From Pythium myriotylum (lineage: Eukaryota > Oomycota > Peronosporomycetes > Pythiales > Pythiaceae): a stretch of DNA of 64,000 nt. A model generated the notes under the pieces. That model was not told where the DNA came from and did not search any database. It was given only the letters and a program-made list of their open reading frames with translations. This document shows positions 11,426-20,393 of the stretch, in pieces. The number at the start of each line of letters is the position of its first letter. The stretch's first letter is position 1. The DNA is taken from positions 62,001 through 126,000 of the forward strand of contig JALJCQ010000039.1 of NCBI GenBank assembly GCA_023091665.1, read 5' to 3'. A program made the translations under genes and the position numbers.

Positions 11426-12412
11426 TCATTTTTGCTTGATGGTCTGCACAATTCTTCGCCTCGCAAGTGTGTCGTTCGACGCTCGCTCAAATGGGTTTGG
11501 CAGGATTTGGTCCGTTGGCAGACCGACTGGTCGCCTCTGATGAGAGGGGACTCGAGCGAAAAGTATCTTGCGGTGAGCTAGCGTGTCTTTGGACGCTCGA
11601 TCGAACGCATGAAAATGGTTCTCGCCAACAAACCGCCGGTGAGTCCTTGCGATCGGTGACGATCTCCCGGTTTGTCGTTGCTCTGCAGTTACGACACACG
11701 GCTGAAAAGTGGCTTCTTTCGCGTCGAAGCTACGGGATTCTCTTTCGAGGTGAACATTCTCGTCTCTGATAATGTCACCATGCTCGTAGACTGTGCCAGT
11801 TTTCACTTGCTCGAAGACGAGATTTTCGCGAGGATCGAAAACAGTGTCCCTGTGTTTCTCAAGCTCATTCGCAAACCTTCGTGGCATTCTCATCTCTGGA
11901 TGTCGAAGGATCTCAGAGTTATCGGCATTACCTTCCATAGGCGACGGACGGTGAAGAGCAGCCACTGCCTGGGATTTCTGCGTCGGCGTCCCTCCTATCC
12001 GAGCCAGCTCAATGCATGCAAGTGTGATGTTGTGGTCTGTCGACGTATCCAGTTGAGGATTCCAAGCTGGCTTCGGTCGAGTCCACGAAGCGCCAGTTTC
12101 TGGAAGTTGGCACAAAATCGAATCCATCCTCGCACTCAAGGCACCAAGCTCTCGAACAACTTCAGATTGGTGCAATCGGCGGCTGAATCGAGACCGGCAT
12201 CGATGGCTCACAAGCAGTGCGAGAAAGTCGCGAAGTACTCCCTCTAAAAGAGTCCCAATTGCTGCATGGCTGACAAGCGCGGACAGGAAACCTGCAACGC
12301 CGTCTCGCAATTGCACGCAGGGCGTCGACAGTTCTTTCATCTCCAGGCAAAGAGGATCGATGGCTGCGAGAGTTTGAGCCGCCGAAAACTTGGGCCGATT
12401 AGCGTCACTCAT
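11426..12412 (-). CDS. Protein with TKL-type N-terminal helical region, no kinase domain
   Basis: 328 aa, ATG at 12412. Residues about 10-105 form a helical region (VLRDFLALLVSHRCRSRF, then ELGALSARMDSIL) that resembles the helical adaptor region found in front of many oomycete TKL kinases (MLKL-N-terminal-like); this assignment comes from memory of the pattern and is tentative. The C-terminal half is hydrophilic and contains two or three copies of an F-D/E-R-A-S-K/N-D-T-L-A-H/R-R-K/R unit. No kinase motifs follow. Lying among three pseudokinases, it may be a kinase gene that lost its catalytic half, or an adaptor for them. Confidence 0.5.
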   Translation of the reverse strand: MSDANRPKFSAAQTLAAIDPLCLEMKELSTPCVQLRDGVAGFLSALVSHAAIGTLLEGVLRDFLALLVSHRCRSRFSRRLHQSEVVRELGALSARMDSILCQLPETGASWTRPKPAWNPQLDTSTDHNITLACIELARIGGTPTQKSQAVAALHRPSPMEGNADNSEILRHPEMRMPRRFANELEKHRDTVFDPRENLVFEQVKTGTVYEHGDIIRDENVHLERESRSFDAKEATFQPCVVTAEQRQTGRSSPIARTHRRFVGENHFHAFDRASKDTLAHRKILFARVPSHQRRPVGLPTDQILPNPFERASNDTLARRRIVQTIKQK

Positions 12413-12911
12413 TGATCTTTGAAAGGGGAATCACAATCTGACTCTGTCACCTCAGTTGGCAGTAGGCACGAAGCCAGCAATGGAGTGTTTGGGTTCACAA
12501 GCCAAATTTTGCAGGGATTTGAATCAAGTTGCAAACATCTGACAACACGTGTCAGCGACATGACATTGTGCTGCTCAGTTTCAGACGCTCGTCAGTTCTT
12601 TGCAACTCATCGAATCTCACGCACCTCCAAATTGGAGGTGCATGAACCAATTGGAGTCCAATTGGTTCTACACAGCGAGTACCACGCATAAGCTAGTGAA
12701 GACAAGCGGCTGGTCGCTATACGCGCATTGGAATACCCCGATCCCAGTTCTGTCAAGTGACCAGGTTTTCAATTATCGAGGCAACTGTATTTTGAGCGGT
12801 TTCACGATCAAGGTGCAGCTGATATGAGTCGCCATGAAGTGTTTATTGCTATTAGACTTTCATGTGCTTGTAAACAATTTCTCGATTTCGACGGCTTCGC
12901 GATGTAAAACT
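12413..12911. other. Intergenic with two adjacent hairpins
   Basis: No gene seen. It holds the paired inverted repeats listed at 12621-12668. Confidence 0.35.
12621..12668. repeat. Two adjacent perfect hairpins
   Basis: Arms 12621-12630 and 12632-12641 (GCACCTCCAA) with a 1-nt centre, immediately followed by arms 12644-12655 and 12657-12668 (GAACCAATTGGA) with a 1-nt centre. Odd-length palindromes back to back, in noncoding DNA between minus-strand genes. They could be a terminator-like structure, a binding site or the remains of a mobile element. Confidence 0.6.
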
Positions 12912-14957
12912 CTAGAGATCATTCTTCAAAATTTCTCGCAGTGCATACGAGAGCGATGAAATAGCCGGCCGGCTCGCAGGAACGAACTCGAGACACTGAC
13001 GCGCCAACGACAAGACTTCCTCCGGACAATCCGTTGTAAACGTCATCGAGCGCGTGCCCTTGGCAACCTGCTGGCCGATCAGTTCATCCTCGGTCTTGGC
13101 CCCGTCAGGGTTGATAGCATCGAAGTACGGAATATTTGTCGTATCCAGCTCGGCCAGGATTGTGCCCACGAAGAAGACGGCCGCCTTCTCCGTGGCTTGC
13201 TCTCCGGCGATGACCTCTGGTGCCATCCACCGAACGCTATTAGACGTACGGGCTCGAGAGAAATCAGCTGACTGGAGCAGGTTGAGCTTGGCGTGGCCAC
13301 TCGACGTTAGCAATATTTTTCGGGACGTGAGCCCCATCACAAGCGACTCGGCGGATTGGAAACAGATCCCTTGGAGAGCGTCTGCCACGTCGACTGCGAC
13401 CTGGCACTTGAAATCGGGCCATGTGAGCGAGCTCGCACGATCCGAATCAAGTAGCGAGCGCAGATCTCTTCCATCGACCAGCTCCAATACGGCCTGGATG
13501 TCCGGTCCCTTGTTCCAGTCCACTCCAAACAGATTTACAATATTCGGATGCGAGAGTTCCGCAACCATCTTGACATTTGACGCGAACGCGAGCGCATTTG
13601 CCGACGTCTGGAGAGCCGGGACGATGCGCTTGACGACTACCGACGTCGACTGATACTTTGCTCGCCAAATCTCCGACGAGCTCGTGGTCGTGAGCAAGCT
13701 TTCGGTGGCAATTTGGGCAGACGGGAGCCTTTTCTTGAGCAGCACAGGATCGTTCCAGACGCTCGATGCCGCGGCGGGGGCTCTGCTGGTCAAGAATCCT
13801 TCGAACGCGACCGGAGGTGTGAACGACGGCGGTTGAACAGCAGCTCCAAACCCCCAGGACGCCGAGGAGGAAGAGCTCCCGGACAGAGCTGAACTGCCAC
13901 CGAAGCTGAAAGTCTGGCGTGACGACGAGGCTCCGAAGCTGAACCCCGACGACGAGGCCCCGAAGCTGAACCCCGACGACGCGGAGATCGATGGCTGGGC
14001 TGAGGATCCAAAGGGGATGGAAGCGGGAGACGAAGAGCCGAATGGCGAAGACGAAGGTCGAGACGTCGGCGAATAGAAGGGAGAGGTAGGGCGGTAGGCA
14101 GGGGACGTTGGTGAGTACGCAGGGGACGTTGGCGAGTACGCGGGGGACGTTGGCGAGTACGCGGGGGACGTTGGTGAGTACGCGGAGGACGTTGGTGAGT
14201 ACGCAGGGGACGTTGGTGTTGGCGTGGGGGCCGTTGGTGTTGGCGTGGGGGCTGCTGGCGCTTGCGCTGGGGATCTGGGTGCTGCTGCTTGGGATGGCGG
14301 TGGCTGTTTGTGCGATTCCGGTGGCGGGTGCCCGGGCGACGCGGGCGTTGGCGTTGGGGTTGTTGGCGCTTCGGACGTTGGCGTTGGCGCGTGGGGCGTT
14401 GGTGGGGTAACCGCTGTGGCCGCAGCGGACGCCGGTCGTAACCCTGGGGAACCTCCGGATCCTCCGGACGGCGCTGTCGTCTCTGGACGCGTTGGTCTCT
14501 CGATGGACGACGACCTACGCCTCTTACGCTTGTGCTGTTGGTGTGCGAAGCCCGTGCCGAGCGAGAACTCGCCAACCGCTTCTCTGGATTCCTCCGGACG
14601 CGACGGCGTCGGCTCCTTGGCGACGCGGATCGCGACGACCGGCGGCAGGAACTTGTCTCGCAGCGACTGCGCGTAGGCGACGTACTCTCTCGCGCTCGCG
14701 GAGAAGTCGGCGCGCGGCGTCCGCGCCAGGTGCTCGGTCAGGAAGGCGAGGAACGCGCGGTTGAGCGACTCCATGGCCTGCTCCAAGGTCGCTGGATCCT
14801 CCGGATCGTGGCGCGCATCCGGCATCCCATCCGGAGTGGCTCCGCTGGTGTCCGCTCCATTGGCGTCCGCTGCGTTGGCGTCCGCTGCGTTGGCGTCCGC
14901 TGCGTTGGCGCCGTCCGCTAAGTTGGCGTCCTCCCAGCGGCGCTTGAGGGACGACAT
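12912..14957 (-). CDS. TKL pseudokinase with Pol II CTD-like heptads and FG repeats
   Basis: 681 aa, intronless, ATG at 14957. Order of parts: short N-A-A-D repeats (about 17-35), a helical segment shared with the 9406 gene ([13 protein letters not shown], about 55-108), a basic HKRKRRR run at about 142-148, a Pro/Thr/Ala-rich region, seven YSPTSPA-type heptads at about 253-301, an FG segment with three GFSFG/TFSFG units (about 302-365), WNDPVL, then a kinase-like domain at about 400-679. The Gly loop is lost, [10 protein letters not shown] replaces the catalytic loop and DFG reads NLL; VVVK and APE remain. The heptads keep the Ser2 and Ser5 positions of the RNA polymerase II CTD, with Ala at position 7. 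A nuclear, transcription-linked or decoy role is inferred, not shown. Confidence 0.8.
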   Translation of the reverse strand: MSSLKRRWEDANLADGANAADANAADANAADANGADTSGATPDGMPDARHDPEDPATLEQAMESLNRAFLAFLTEHLARTPRADFSASAREYVAYAQSLRDKFLPPVVAIRVAKEPTPSRPEESREAVGEFSLGTGFAHQQHKRKRRRSSSIERPTRPETTAPSGGSGGSPGLRPASAAATAVTPPTPHAPTPTSEAPTTPTPTPASPGHPPPESHKQPPPSQAAAPRSPAQAPAAPTPTPTAPTPTPTSPAYSPTSSAYSPTSPAYSPTSPAYSPTSPAYSPTSPAYRPTSPFYSPTSRPSSSPFGSSSPASIPFGSSAQPSISASSGFSFGASSSGFSFGASSSRQTFSFGGSSALSGSSSSSASWGFGAAVQPPSFTPPVAFEGFLTSRAPAAASSVWNDPVLLKKRLPSAQIATESLLTTTSSSEIWRAKYQSTSVVVKRIVPALQTSANALAFASNVKMVAELSHPNIVNLFGVDWNKGPDIQAVLELVDGRDLRSLLDSDRASSLTWPDFKCQVAVDVADALQGICFQSAESLVMGLTSRKILLTSSGHAKLNLLQSADFSRARTSNSVRWMAPEVIAGEQATEKAAVFFVGTILAELDTTNIPYFDAINPDGAKTEDELIGQQVAKGTRSMTFTTDCPEEVLSLARQCLEFVPASRPAISSLSYALREILKNDL
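14056..14213 (-). repeat. 21-bp coding minisatellite (CTD-like heptads)
   Basis: Tandem 21-bp units, each encoding one Y-S-P-T-S-P-A heptad on the minus strand. The unit GCAGGGGACGTTGGTGAGTAC recurs with few changes, so the array may change copy number between strains. Confidence 0.85.
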
Positions 14958-15077
14958 GAGGCAGAAGGGTGAAGCCAGATGAATCGGCCAGTCACAACCG
15001 ACGCTAACTCAGTGAAGACAGCATGTACTGAGATGTATTAAATTGAGTTGAAGTATTACTACTTCCCTGCTGCTCTC

Positions 15078-17045
15078 TCATGCATCCGAGAACAGAATGC
15101 CCTGGATGTAGAGCGCGGCAGGCTCGCAGCGGTGCCGCGTCGCGACGCTGAGCCCACCGACCCATAGATACTTGTATTTTTCAGTCATGTCTTGTGCCGC
15201 AGCCCACTCCAGGACGTCGATGAGGCGAAGGCGACACGCCGTGACGATCGCCGGGGTGAAGACGATGAACTCCCGCGGGTGAGCGAACTGACGCATTGTG
15301 GTCAGAAGATCTAGATGGGAGTACGCTGCCGCCCACTCGACGAGCGGGGTTCTCACCAAGTCAGGACGAAGATGGAGAATCTCCTCGACAACGTCGCTTC
15401 CCGTCGTCATGGACTTGACCAAAACCGTAAGGAGCCGTCGATGGTCGATCTTCGGGTGGCTATATCTCCACGCAATGCGTAGCACGTCTTCCAATGCATT
15501 GGCTGCGGACCACTCGGCTAGTCGGCTCTCTTGCAAGACTACTTCGGGCACCTTCTGCAGCAGGATCCGCGTGTATCGAGGAAGCCACGTCAACCGCTGC
15601 TCCACCGGTTTCTTCAGCTCACCTCCTAGCAAGCCGTGGCGAACGAACTCGCAGTGCACGCACAGCGAACGATGGTCGTCCAACAGCCACAGAAGCATCT
15701 CCCAGAACCCTCTTTCAGCCAGAACGATCAGCGTGTTGCGATCCACTCGCAGCTCGTCCTCTGGCAGTACACGCACGAGCCACTTTGCAAGAGCGAGATG
15801 GTTGTGCTTGGTCGCCATCGAAAGCACGTCCGCTGGAAGCACGCGGGACTCGCTGTGCCACCACTGGACCAGCTCCATATTACCATTTTGAACAGCCTCA
15901 CGGATCGTGAAGGAACGCTCGATTTTTTCGTCACGTATCCGTTTGGAAAGCCACTGCGCCAGCTTGAGATCGGAGACCTCGACGCTGTGCTTCATCAACA
16001 GCCTCGAGATCTGTGTGCGGCTCATGGTCTCGTCGACCCATTGCACGACGTCCAAGTGGCCTGCGCGTACGGTGTCGTACAAGGCAGTCTGCGTCACTTC
16101 AAAGTGCACATACCGCACCATCTGCCAGCGTAAGATCTCGAGGTGGCCGCCGACCGCGGCGTTGGAAAACGCCGCTGGCGTGCCCTTCTCTTGCTTGACG
16201 TAGTAGAGCCACTTGACCATCTCCACGTGGCCGAACCTGGCCGCGTCGTCCATGGCTTGGCTCGTGCAGCCTTCCGATCGGTTGGCATGCAGCCACTGGG
16301 CCATCTCCAGGTCTCCTCTCGCGGCGGCGGCGTCCATGGCGTCGGTCGTGCACACCCACGCCACTTGGGGGTCGTCGTGGAGAGTCTGAAGTAGCTGGAG
16401 GTCTCCGATTCGCGCGGCAAAGTCCATCGCCGGGTACAGCCGAACGGGTCCATCGCCGTACTCGTTCTGGCATTCCACTGGCGCGAGGCCGTGCGGCTCC
16501 GAGTACAAGAACTTGCGCGTGGCCACTCCGTACCGGAGCGGCGTCGTCTCGACCCAGCACATCGCGCGCAGCTTCTCGTCCCAGGGCGCGAGCACGCGCA
16601 CACGCACGCTCGCGTCTCGACGCGGGTGGCGCGCGAGCCACTGCAGCAGCGGCAGCGAGCGGCGTCGCGCGGCGAGCTCCATGGCGCGCGCCATGCTGTA
16701 CTCGGCTCGGAAGTGGAGCCAGGCGACGACTGCCACGGGCTCTCGCGCCTGCTCGATGGCGTCGTACACGACCGAGGCCGGCAGCTTGCGGCCGAGCCGC
16801 AGCGCTCTGCGCGGCAGCAGCGACGGCGTCGCGAGGCTCGCGGCGGCGCGGAAGCAGCCGTGGCACGCCGCCACGCGGAGCACGATCGTGCGCTGCGTCG
16901 CGAGCGGATACAGCGAGCGGAAGCGCAGCAGACGCGCCAAGTCGCGGTCGCCGAGCTCGAGCGCGAGCACGAGCCAGCGCGCGACGTCCTGCGCGTCCAG
17001 GAAGCGAGCGATGCGCACGTGGAGGACGTCGGGGAGCGCGTTCAT
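15078..17045 (-). CDS. Ankyrin-repeat protein, oomycete type
   Basis: 655 aa. The ATG at 17045 was chosen because it opens a good N-terminus (MNALPDVLHVRIARFLDAQD, F-box-like in look); the open frame upstream is low-complexity GA repeat. Many degenerate ankyrin-like units follow, such as AMDDAARFGHVEMVKWLYY and AMDAAAARGDLEMAQWLHA with NRSEGCT, a pattern common in large oomycete ankyrin families. It should be a cytosolic protein-binding scaffold, perhaps a ubiquitin-ligase adaptor if the F-box is real. Its stop lies only 120 bases downstream of the pseudokinase start codon at 14957. Confidence 0.8.
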   Translation of the reverse strand: MNALPDVLHVRIARFLDAQDVARWLVLALELGDRDLARLLRFRSLYPLATQRTIVLRVAACHGCFRAAASLATPSLLPRRALRLGRKLPASVVYDAIEQAREPVAVVAWLHFRAEYSMARAMELAARRRSLPLLQWLARHPRRDASVRVRVLAPWDEKLRAMCWVETTPLRYGVATRKFLYSEPHGLAPVECQNEYGDGPVRLYPAMDFAARIGDLQLLQTLHDDPQVAWVCTTDAMDAAAARGDLEMAQWLHANRSEGCTSQAMDDAARFGHVEMVKWLYYVKQEKGTPAAFSNAAVGGHLEILRWQMVRYVHFEVTQTALYDTVRAGHLDVVQWVDETMSRTQISRLLMKHSVEVSDLKLAQWLSKRIRDEKIERSFTIREAVQNGNMELVQWWHSESRVLPADVLSMATKHNHLALAKWLVRVLPEDELRVDRNTLIVLAERGFWEMLLWLLDDHRSLCVHCEFVRHGLLGGELKKPVEQRLTWLPRYTRILLQKVPEVVLQESRLAEWSAANALEDVLRIAWRYSHPKIDHRRLLTVLVKSMTTGSDVVEEILHLRPDLVRTPLVEWAAAYSHLDLLTTMRQFAHPREFIVFTPAIVTACRLRLIDVLEWAAAQDMTEKYKYLWVGGLSVATRHRCEPAALYIQGILFSDA

Positions 17046-17046
17046 G

Positions 17047-17090
17047 TAGAGAGAGAGAGAGAGAGAGAGAGACTGAAGAGAGAGAGATGG
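17047..17090. repeat. GA microsatellite before the ankyrin gene
   Basis: An almost pure GA run directly in front of the start codon (CT on the coding strand). A second, less regular G/GA tract lies at about 17385-17430 before the 17162 gene. Pyrimidine-rich leaders next to ATG codons recur in this window. Confidence 0.8.
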
Positions 17091-17161
17091 ACCCAAGCGG
17101 GTAGTTTCATTCGAGTGACAAGAGGAGACACATGCAACGACTGCCTTGGGTCGGTCGGCGC

Positions 17162-17377
17162 CTAGCGACGGAGGTGGCCCATGCCGGCCATGGGGCTGTC
17201 GTGGCCGAGCGTCGTGTAGATGTCGGTCGGGTCGTCGACGGCGCCGCGCTCCTCGTTGTGCTTGGTCGGGTCCACGACCGTGCCGTCGGTCCTGGTGTAC
17301 GGGTCGTCGAGCAGCGAGGAGGCCTGCGCCGAGACGGCGAGGGCGGCGAGCACGACGAGCAGCGAGAGCGCGCGCAT
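17162..17377 (-). CDS. Small secreted protein, NGPMAG-motif family member 3
   Basis: 71 aa from the ATG at 17377, which opens a signal peptide (MRALSLLVVLAALAVSAQA). The longer open frame upstream is translated microsatellite and was rejected. The mature part is about 52 residues, acidic and Cys-free, ending in DPTDIYTTLGHDSPMAGMG plus HLRR. This matches the gene at 5404 closely. Function unknown. Confidence 0.65.
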   Translation of the reverse strand: MRALSLLVVLAALAVSAQASSLLDDPYTRTDGTVVDPTKHNEERGAVDDPTDIYTTLGHDSPMAGMGHLRR

Positions 17378-17846
17378 GGAGAAAGAGAGAGAGGGGGGGG
17401 GCGAGAGAGAGAGAGAGTGAGAGAGGAAGGGCACGGGGCTCCATGGAGGTCGGGGGCACATGGATGAGGGCCGCGAGGGCCTTTACGAGGAGATCCTCCC
17501 TGGGTTTAGTGGTGGAGGACGAGAACGGAAGAAGGGAGGTTGTGGGGAAGAGAGCGGAAATTGGAGTAGATGAGAGCGGTAAAGCGAGGGACATTCGGTT
17601 CGGGTTCCACGCTGTGGTTGAGACAAGGGCCGGATTGTTGAGTCGCGTGATCGGGTTGGAGAGGGACTCCCAGTCGAATTCCTCAGTGTTCCACGACGGC
17701 GCAAGGACGGGCCGGTCGGACGATTTCCACCAATCAGCGCGCGGAGCTCGGTGGAGCCACAACTCGTGGAACCAAAAACCACCAAGTGGAGAAACATAGC
17801 TTCACTTGATCCACTCCGAGACACGACACCCGGCGAGACGTTCGCC
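17378..17846. other. Divergent intergenic region
   Basis: Separates the secreted gene at 17162 (minus) from the ankyrin gene at 17847 (plus). Contains the GA/G-rich tract near 17385-17430. No gene seen. Confidence 0.35.
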
Positions 17847-18788
17847 ATGCGCTCGCCGCGGACCGCGGTGGTCGTGGAACAGCTCCACCGCCTGCTGGAA
17901 CCGTTCCGCGTGGACGCGGACGCGTTGATCCACGACCGCCTCTCGACCGCCGACACGCTCGCGCTCTTCCAGCTCGCGGTCGAGAACGGTTCCGCGGAAC
18001 TGCTCGGCGCGCTGCTCCAGCACACTCGTCCGGCCGCAGAACTGTTCCGCCGCGTGCTCCGGAGCATTGTTCTCGAAGGCAATGAGCTCCTCGCGACCGC
18101 CTTTCTCACCCATGACCGCGTCGGCGCGACTCTCGACGCGCTCGACGACGCCGCGCAGCCGCTGCTGCGTCTCGCCGCCGCGCAGGACAACGCGGCGCTC
18201 GTGGCCGCGCTGCTGCGCCCGCGCGCGCTCGCGCTCGACGCCGCCGACGCGCAGCACGGCGACACGGCGCTGCATCTCGCCGTCGAGTGGGACAGCGTGC
18301 GCGTGCTGCAGCTGCTGCTGCGCGCCGGCGCCGCGCGCGACCGACGCAACCTCGACGGCCGCACGCCGCTGCATCTCGCCGTGTACCACGGCCACGCGGA
18401 CAGCGTCGCGTGCCTCGTGGAGGCCGGCGCCGACCTCACGACCGCGGACGCCACGGGCGCGACGCTGCTCCACACGGCCGCGCGCGAAGGCCACACCGAG
18501 CTCGTCGAGTATCTACTGCAGCGCGGCGCAGACCTCCACGCGCGAGACCTCGAGGGCCGCACGCCGCTCCACGTCGCGGCGTTCTACGACGAGTCGGCCG
18601 CGAGGTTCGCAAGCGGAGAGAGCGACACGCAGGTCGCGGTGGTCAAGACGTTGCTGGCCCACGGTGCTGACGCCGACGCGAGAGACGGGAACGGCGACTC
18701 GCCACTCCACACGGCGCAGCGAGACCGCTTCGACAAGATCGTCGACGTGCTGATCGCGCACCGTCCCGAGAACGCAAGCGCGGCTTGA
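17847..18788 (+). CDS. Ankyrin-repeat protein
   Basis: 313 aa. The first ATG in the frame is at 17847; the open frame before it has none. It contains about five canonical ankyrin units in the C-terminal two thirds (HGDTALHLAVEWDSVRVLQL, GRTPLHLAVYHGHADSVACL, GATLLHTAAREGHTELVEYL, GRTPLHVAAFYDE, GDSPLHTAQRDRFDKIVDVL) with RAGA/EAGAD/QRGAD loops. The N-terminal third is helical and could hold degenerate repeats. Likely a soluble protein-interaction module; partner unknown. It is more canonical than the ankyrin gene at 15078 and not obviously its duplicate. Confidence 0.85.
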   Translation: MRSPRTAVVVEQLHRLLEPFRVDADALIHDRLSTADTLALFQLAVENGSAELLGALLQHTRPAAELFRRVLRSIVLEGNELLATAFLTHDRVGATLDALDDAAQPLLRLAAAQDNAALVAALLRPRALALDAADAQHGDTALHLAVEWDSVRVLQLLLRAGAARDRRNLDGRTPLHLAVYHGHADSVACLVEAGADLTTADATGATLLHTAAREGHTELVEYLLQRGADLHARDLEGRTPLHVAAFYDESAARFASGESDTQVAVVKTLLAHGADADARDGNGDSPLHTAQRDRFDKIVDVLIAHRPENASAA

Positions 18789-19320
18789 GTCAACCGAGTC
18801 AATAGAAGAGAACGAAACGTATGTATACCCGGTAATGCACCAGCACTTGCCACGAGAAGCTCAGTGTATCGTGAGAGCTCGTTGAGTGGCGCGGCCACTG
18901 TCGCAGCTTCCAACGCACGAAACGCCCAGGGGAGAGATCCCAGTCACTCCAAGCGTTTCTCGACGACTCATGCACATACAGTGAAGAAGAGCTCTGTGAA
19001 TAGCCGGCGGAGATTGGCCGTCGCTGGCAACAGCCAATCTCAACGCGGCGGGTATTCCGAGTGTGTTCCCGCTGCTTGTTGATACGGGTTTTGCGGGATG
19101 AGACGTCGCAGCCCCCACAGCGACGTATCGGTGGGGTCCGTTGAGTCATAAGTCTCCCCGCATCCGTTGCGTTTCTCCTTCTTCTCCCCACCGCACGATC
19201 TCAAAAGCCACGGAAGGAGTCATTTTTAGATGTTCCATCGGGTCTTTTACAACTCACAACGTCCACGAGCTTGGCGAGGCGACTGTGAGCGCGACTCATT
19301 CACCAAGGGAGATTCTCTCG
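18789..19320. other. Intergenic, possible 5' region of the zinc-finger gene
   Basis: The frame of the zinc-finger gene stays open upstream to about 19141 without an ATG, so an upstream exon is possible. Nothing else recognised. Confidence 0.35.
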
Positions 19321-20153
19321 ATGAGCGACAAGACGGCGCTCCACTTTATCCTGTCGAGCACCCCGCGGTCGAGCAAGAGCCCAAGGCACTGGGATCAACT
19401 CGTTCACAACTTACGGGCGACCGCTCCAATGGTTCGGCGATACGACGGGCTCCAAAGATACGGCGTGCGGCGAGAATCTCACTTCCGCGACTCGTCTCCG
19501 CTGCTCGAGGACTCGCGCTACACGTTCGGTCGGCCCTTGACAGCGTATCTTCGCTACGCAGGCGACGCACCACGCGTCGACCGCGTTCGTATGCGGCCCG
19601 TTATTAGTCAGGACGTTCGCCACGACCACTCGCCAGTCGACAGCTCCGATGCCGAGTCGCAAGTGACGGAGCCGTGTGATGGAACGCTGGCGCGGAAGAG
19701 CAGCAAGTATTGCATCGTCGAGGGCTGCATGAGCCGCGCCAAGCACGCTCGGAAATGCTGGAAACATGGTACGCTGACTTGGCACCACTTGGTTGAACGA
19801 GCCTCAACCTCGCCGACGTTTCTTTAGGAGGCTCTGTCAAGTGCAAGGTCGCCAACTGCACGAACCGAGCCAAGTCGAAGGGTGTCTGCTGGTCCCACGG
19901 CGGCGGGAGCCCCTGCTCGGTCGAAGACTGCGGCACGATCGCAGTGTCGAATGGGTATTGCTGGGCCCACGGAGGAGGTAAGACAGGCTCACGACTGAGA
20001 AACAAACGCGTGGTTCGTTTCTCACTGGCGAATATCTCCCCTCCAGGCAAGCGGTGTCGAGAGCGAGGCTGCTCACGACCAGCGTACGAGCGGACTCGAA
20101 ACTATTGCGCAGTCCACTACCAAGATCTCGAGCCAGCGACCGCGTTACGCTGA
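19321..20153 (+). CDS. WRKY19-like zinc-finger protein
   Basis: 234 aa from exons 19321-19768, 19828-19977 and 20047-20153 (introns 59 and 69 bp; phases agree and each splice rebuilds an H-G-G-G motif). The C-terminal third has four short Cys/His fingers of the form C-x4-C-x7/8-C-x2-H: CIVEGC...CWKHGGG, CKVANC...CWSHGGG, CSVEDC...CWAHGGG and CRERGC...CAVH. This repeat is the one annotated in oomycete genomes as WRKY transcription factor 19-like. The N-terminal part is Arg/Ser-rich and probably disordered. A nuclear, nucleic-acid- or protein-binding role is the usual guess. The start is uncertain. Confidence 0.75.
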
Positions 20154-20393
20154 GATGGACTTTTACGGCGTTGTTACATGCTTGCAAGGACCAATCTCCT
20201 CCTCTGCCTGGAAGGTCCCTGCTAAAAGGGGATCGGAAATGACCAAGAATATACTGATGAAAGCGGTTCGCCCCACATCGCAGGGGACTCCAGGTTCAAT
20301 GCGTGAGAAGGTTCTGCGAGTTTGTGGGATTGTTTTTTGTTTGTATGTCTAAATATGAAGAACCAACACGCACAGCAATGGCAACAGGCGGGT

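Noticed and set aside
14056..14213. Regular 21-bp repeats that could look like a CRISPR array
   Set aside because: Head-to-tail without spacers, in frame, and encoding heptads in a eukaryotic gene.
17046..17762. N-terminal extension of the ankyrin gene at 15078
   Set aside because: Translated GA microsatellite and the antisense of the secreted gene at 17162; the ATG at 17045 is better.
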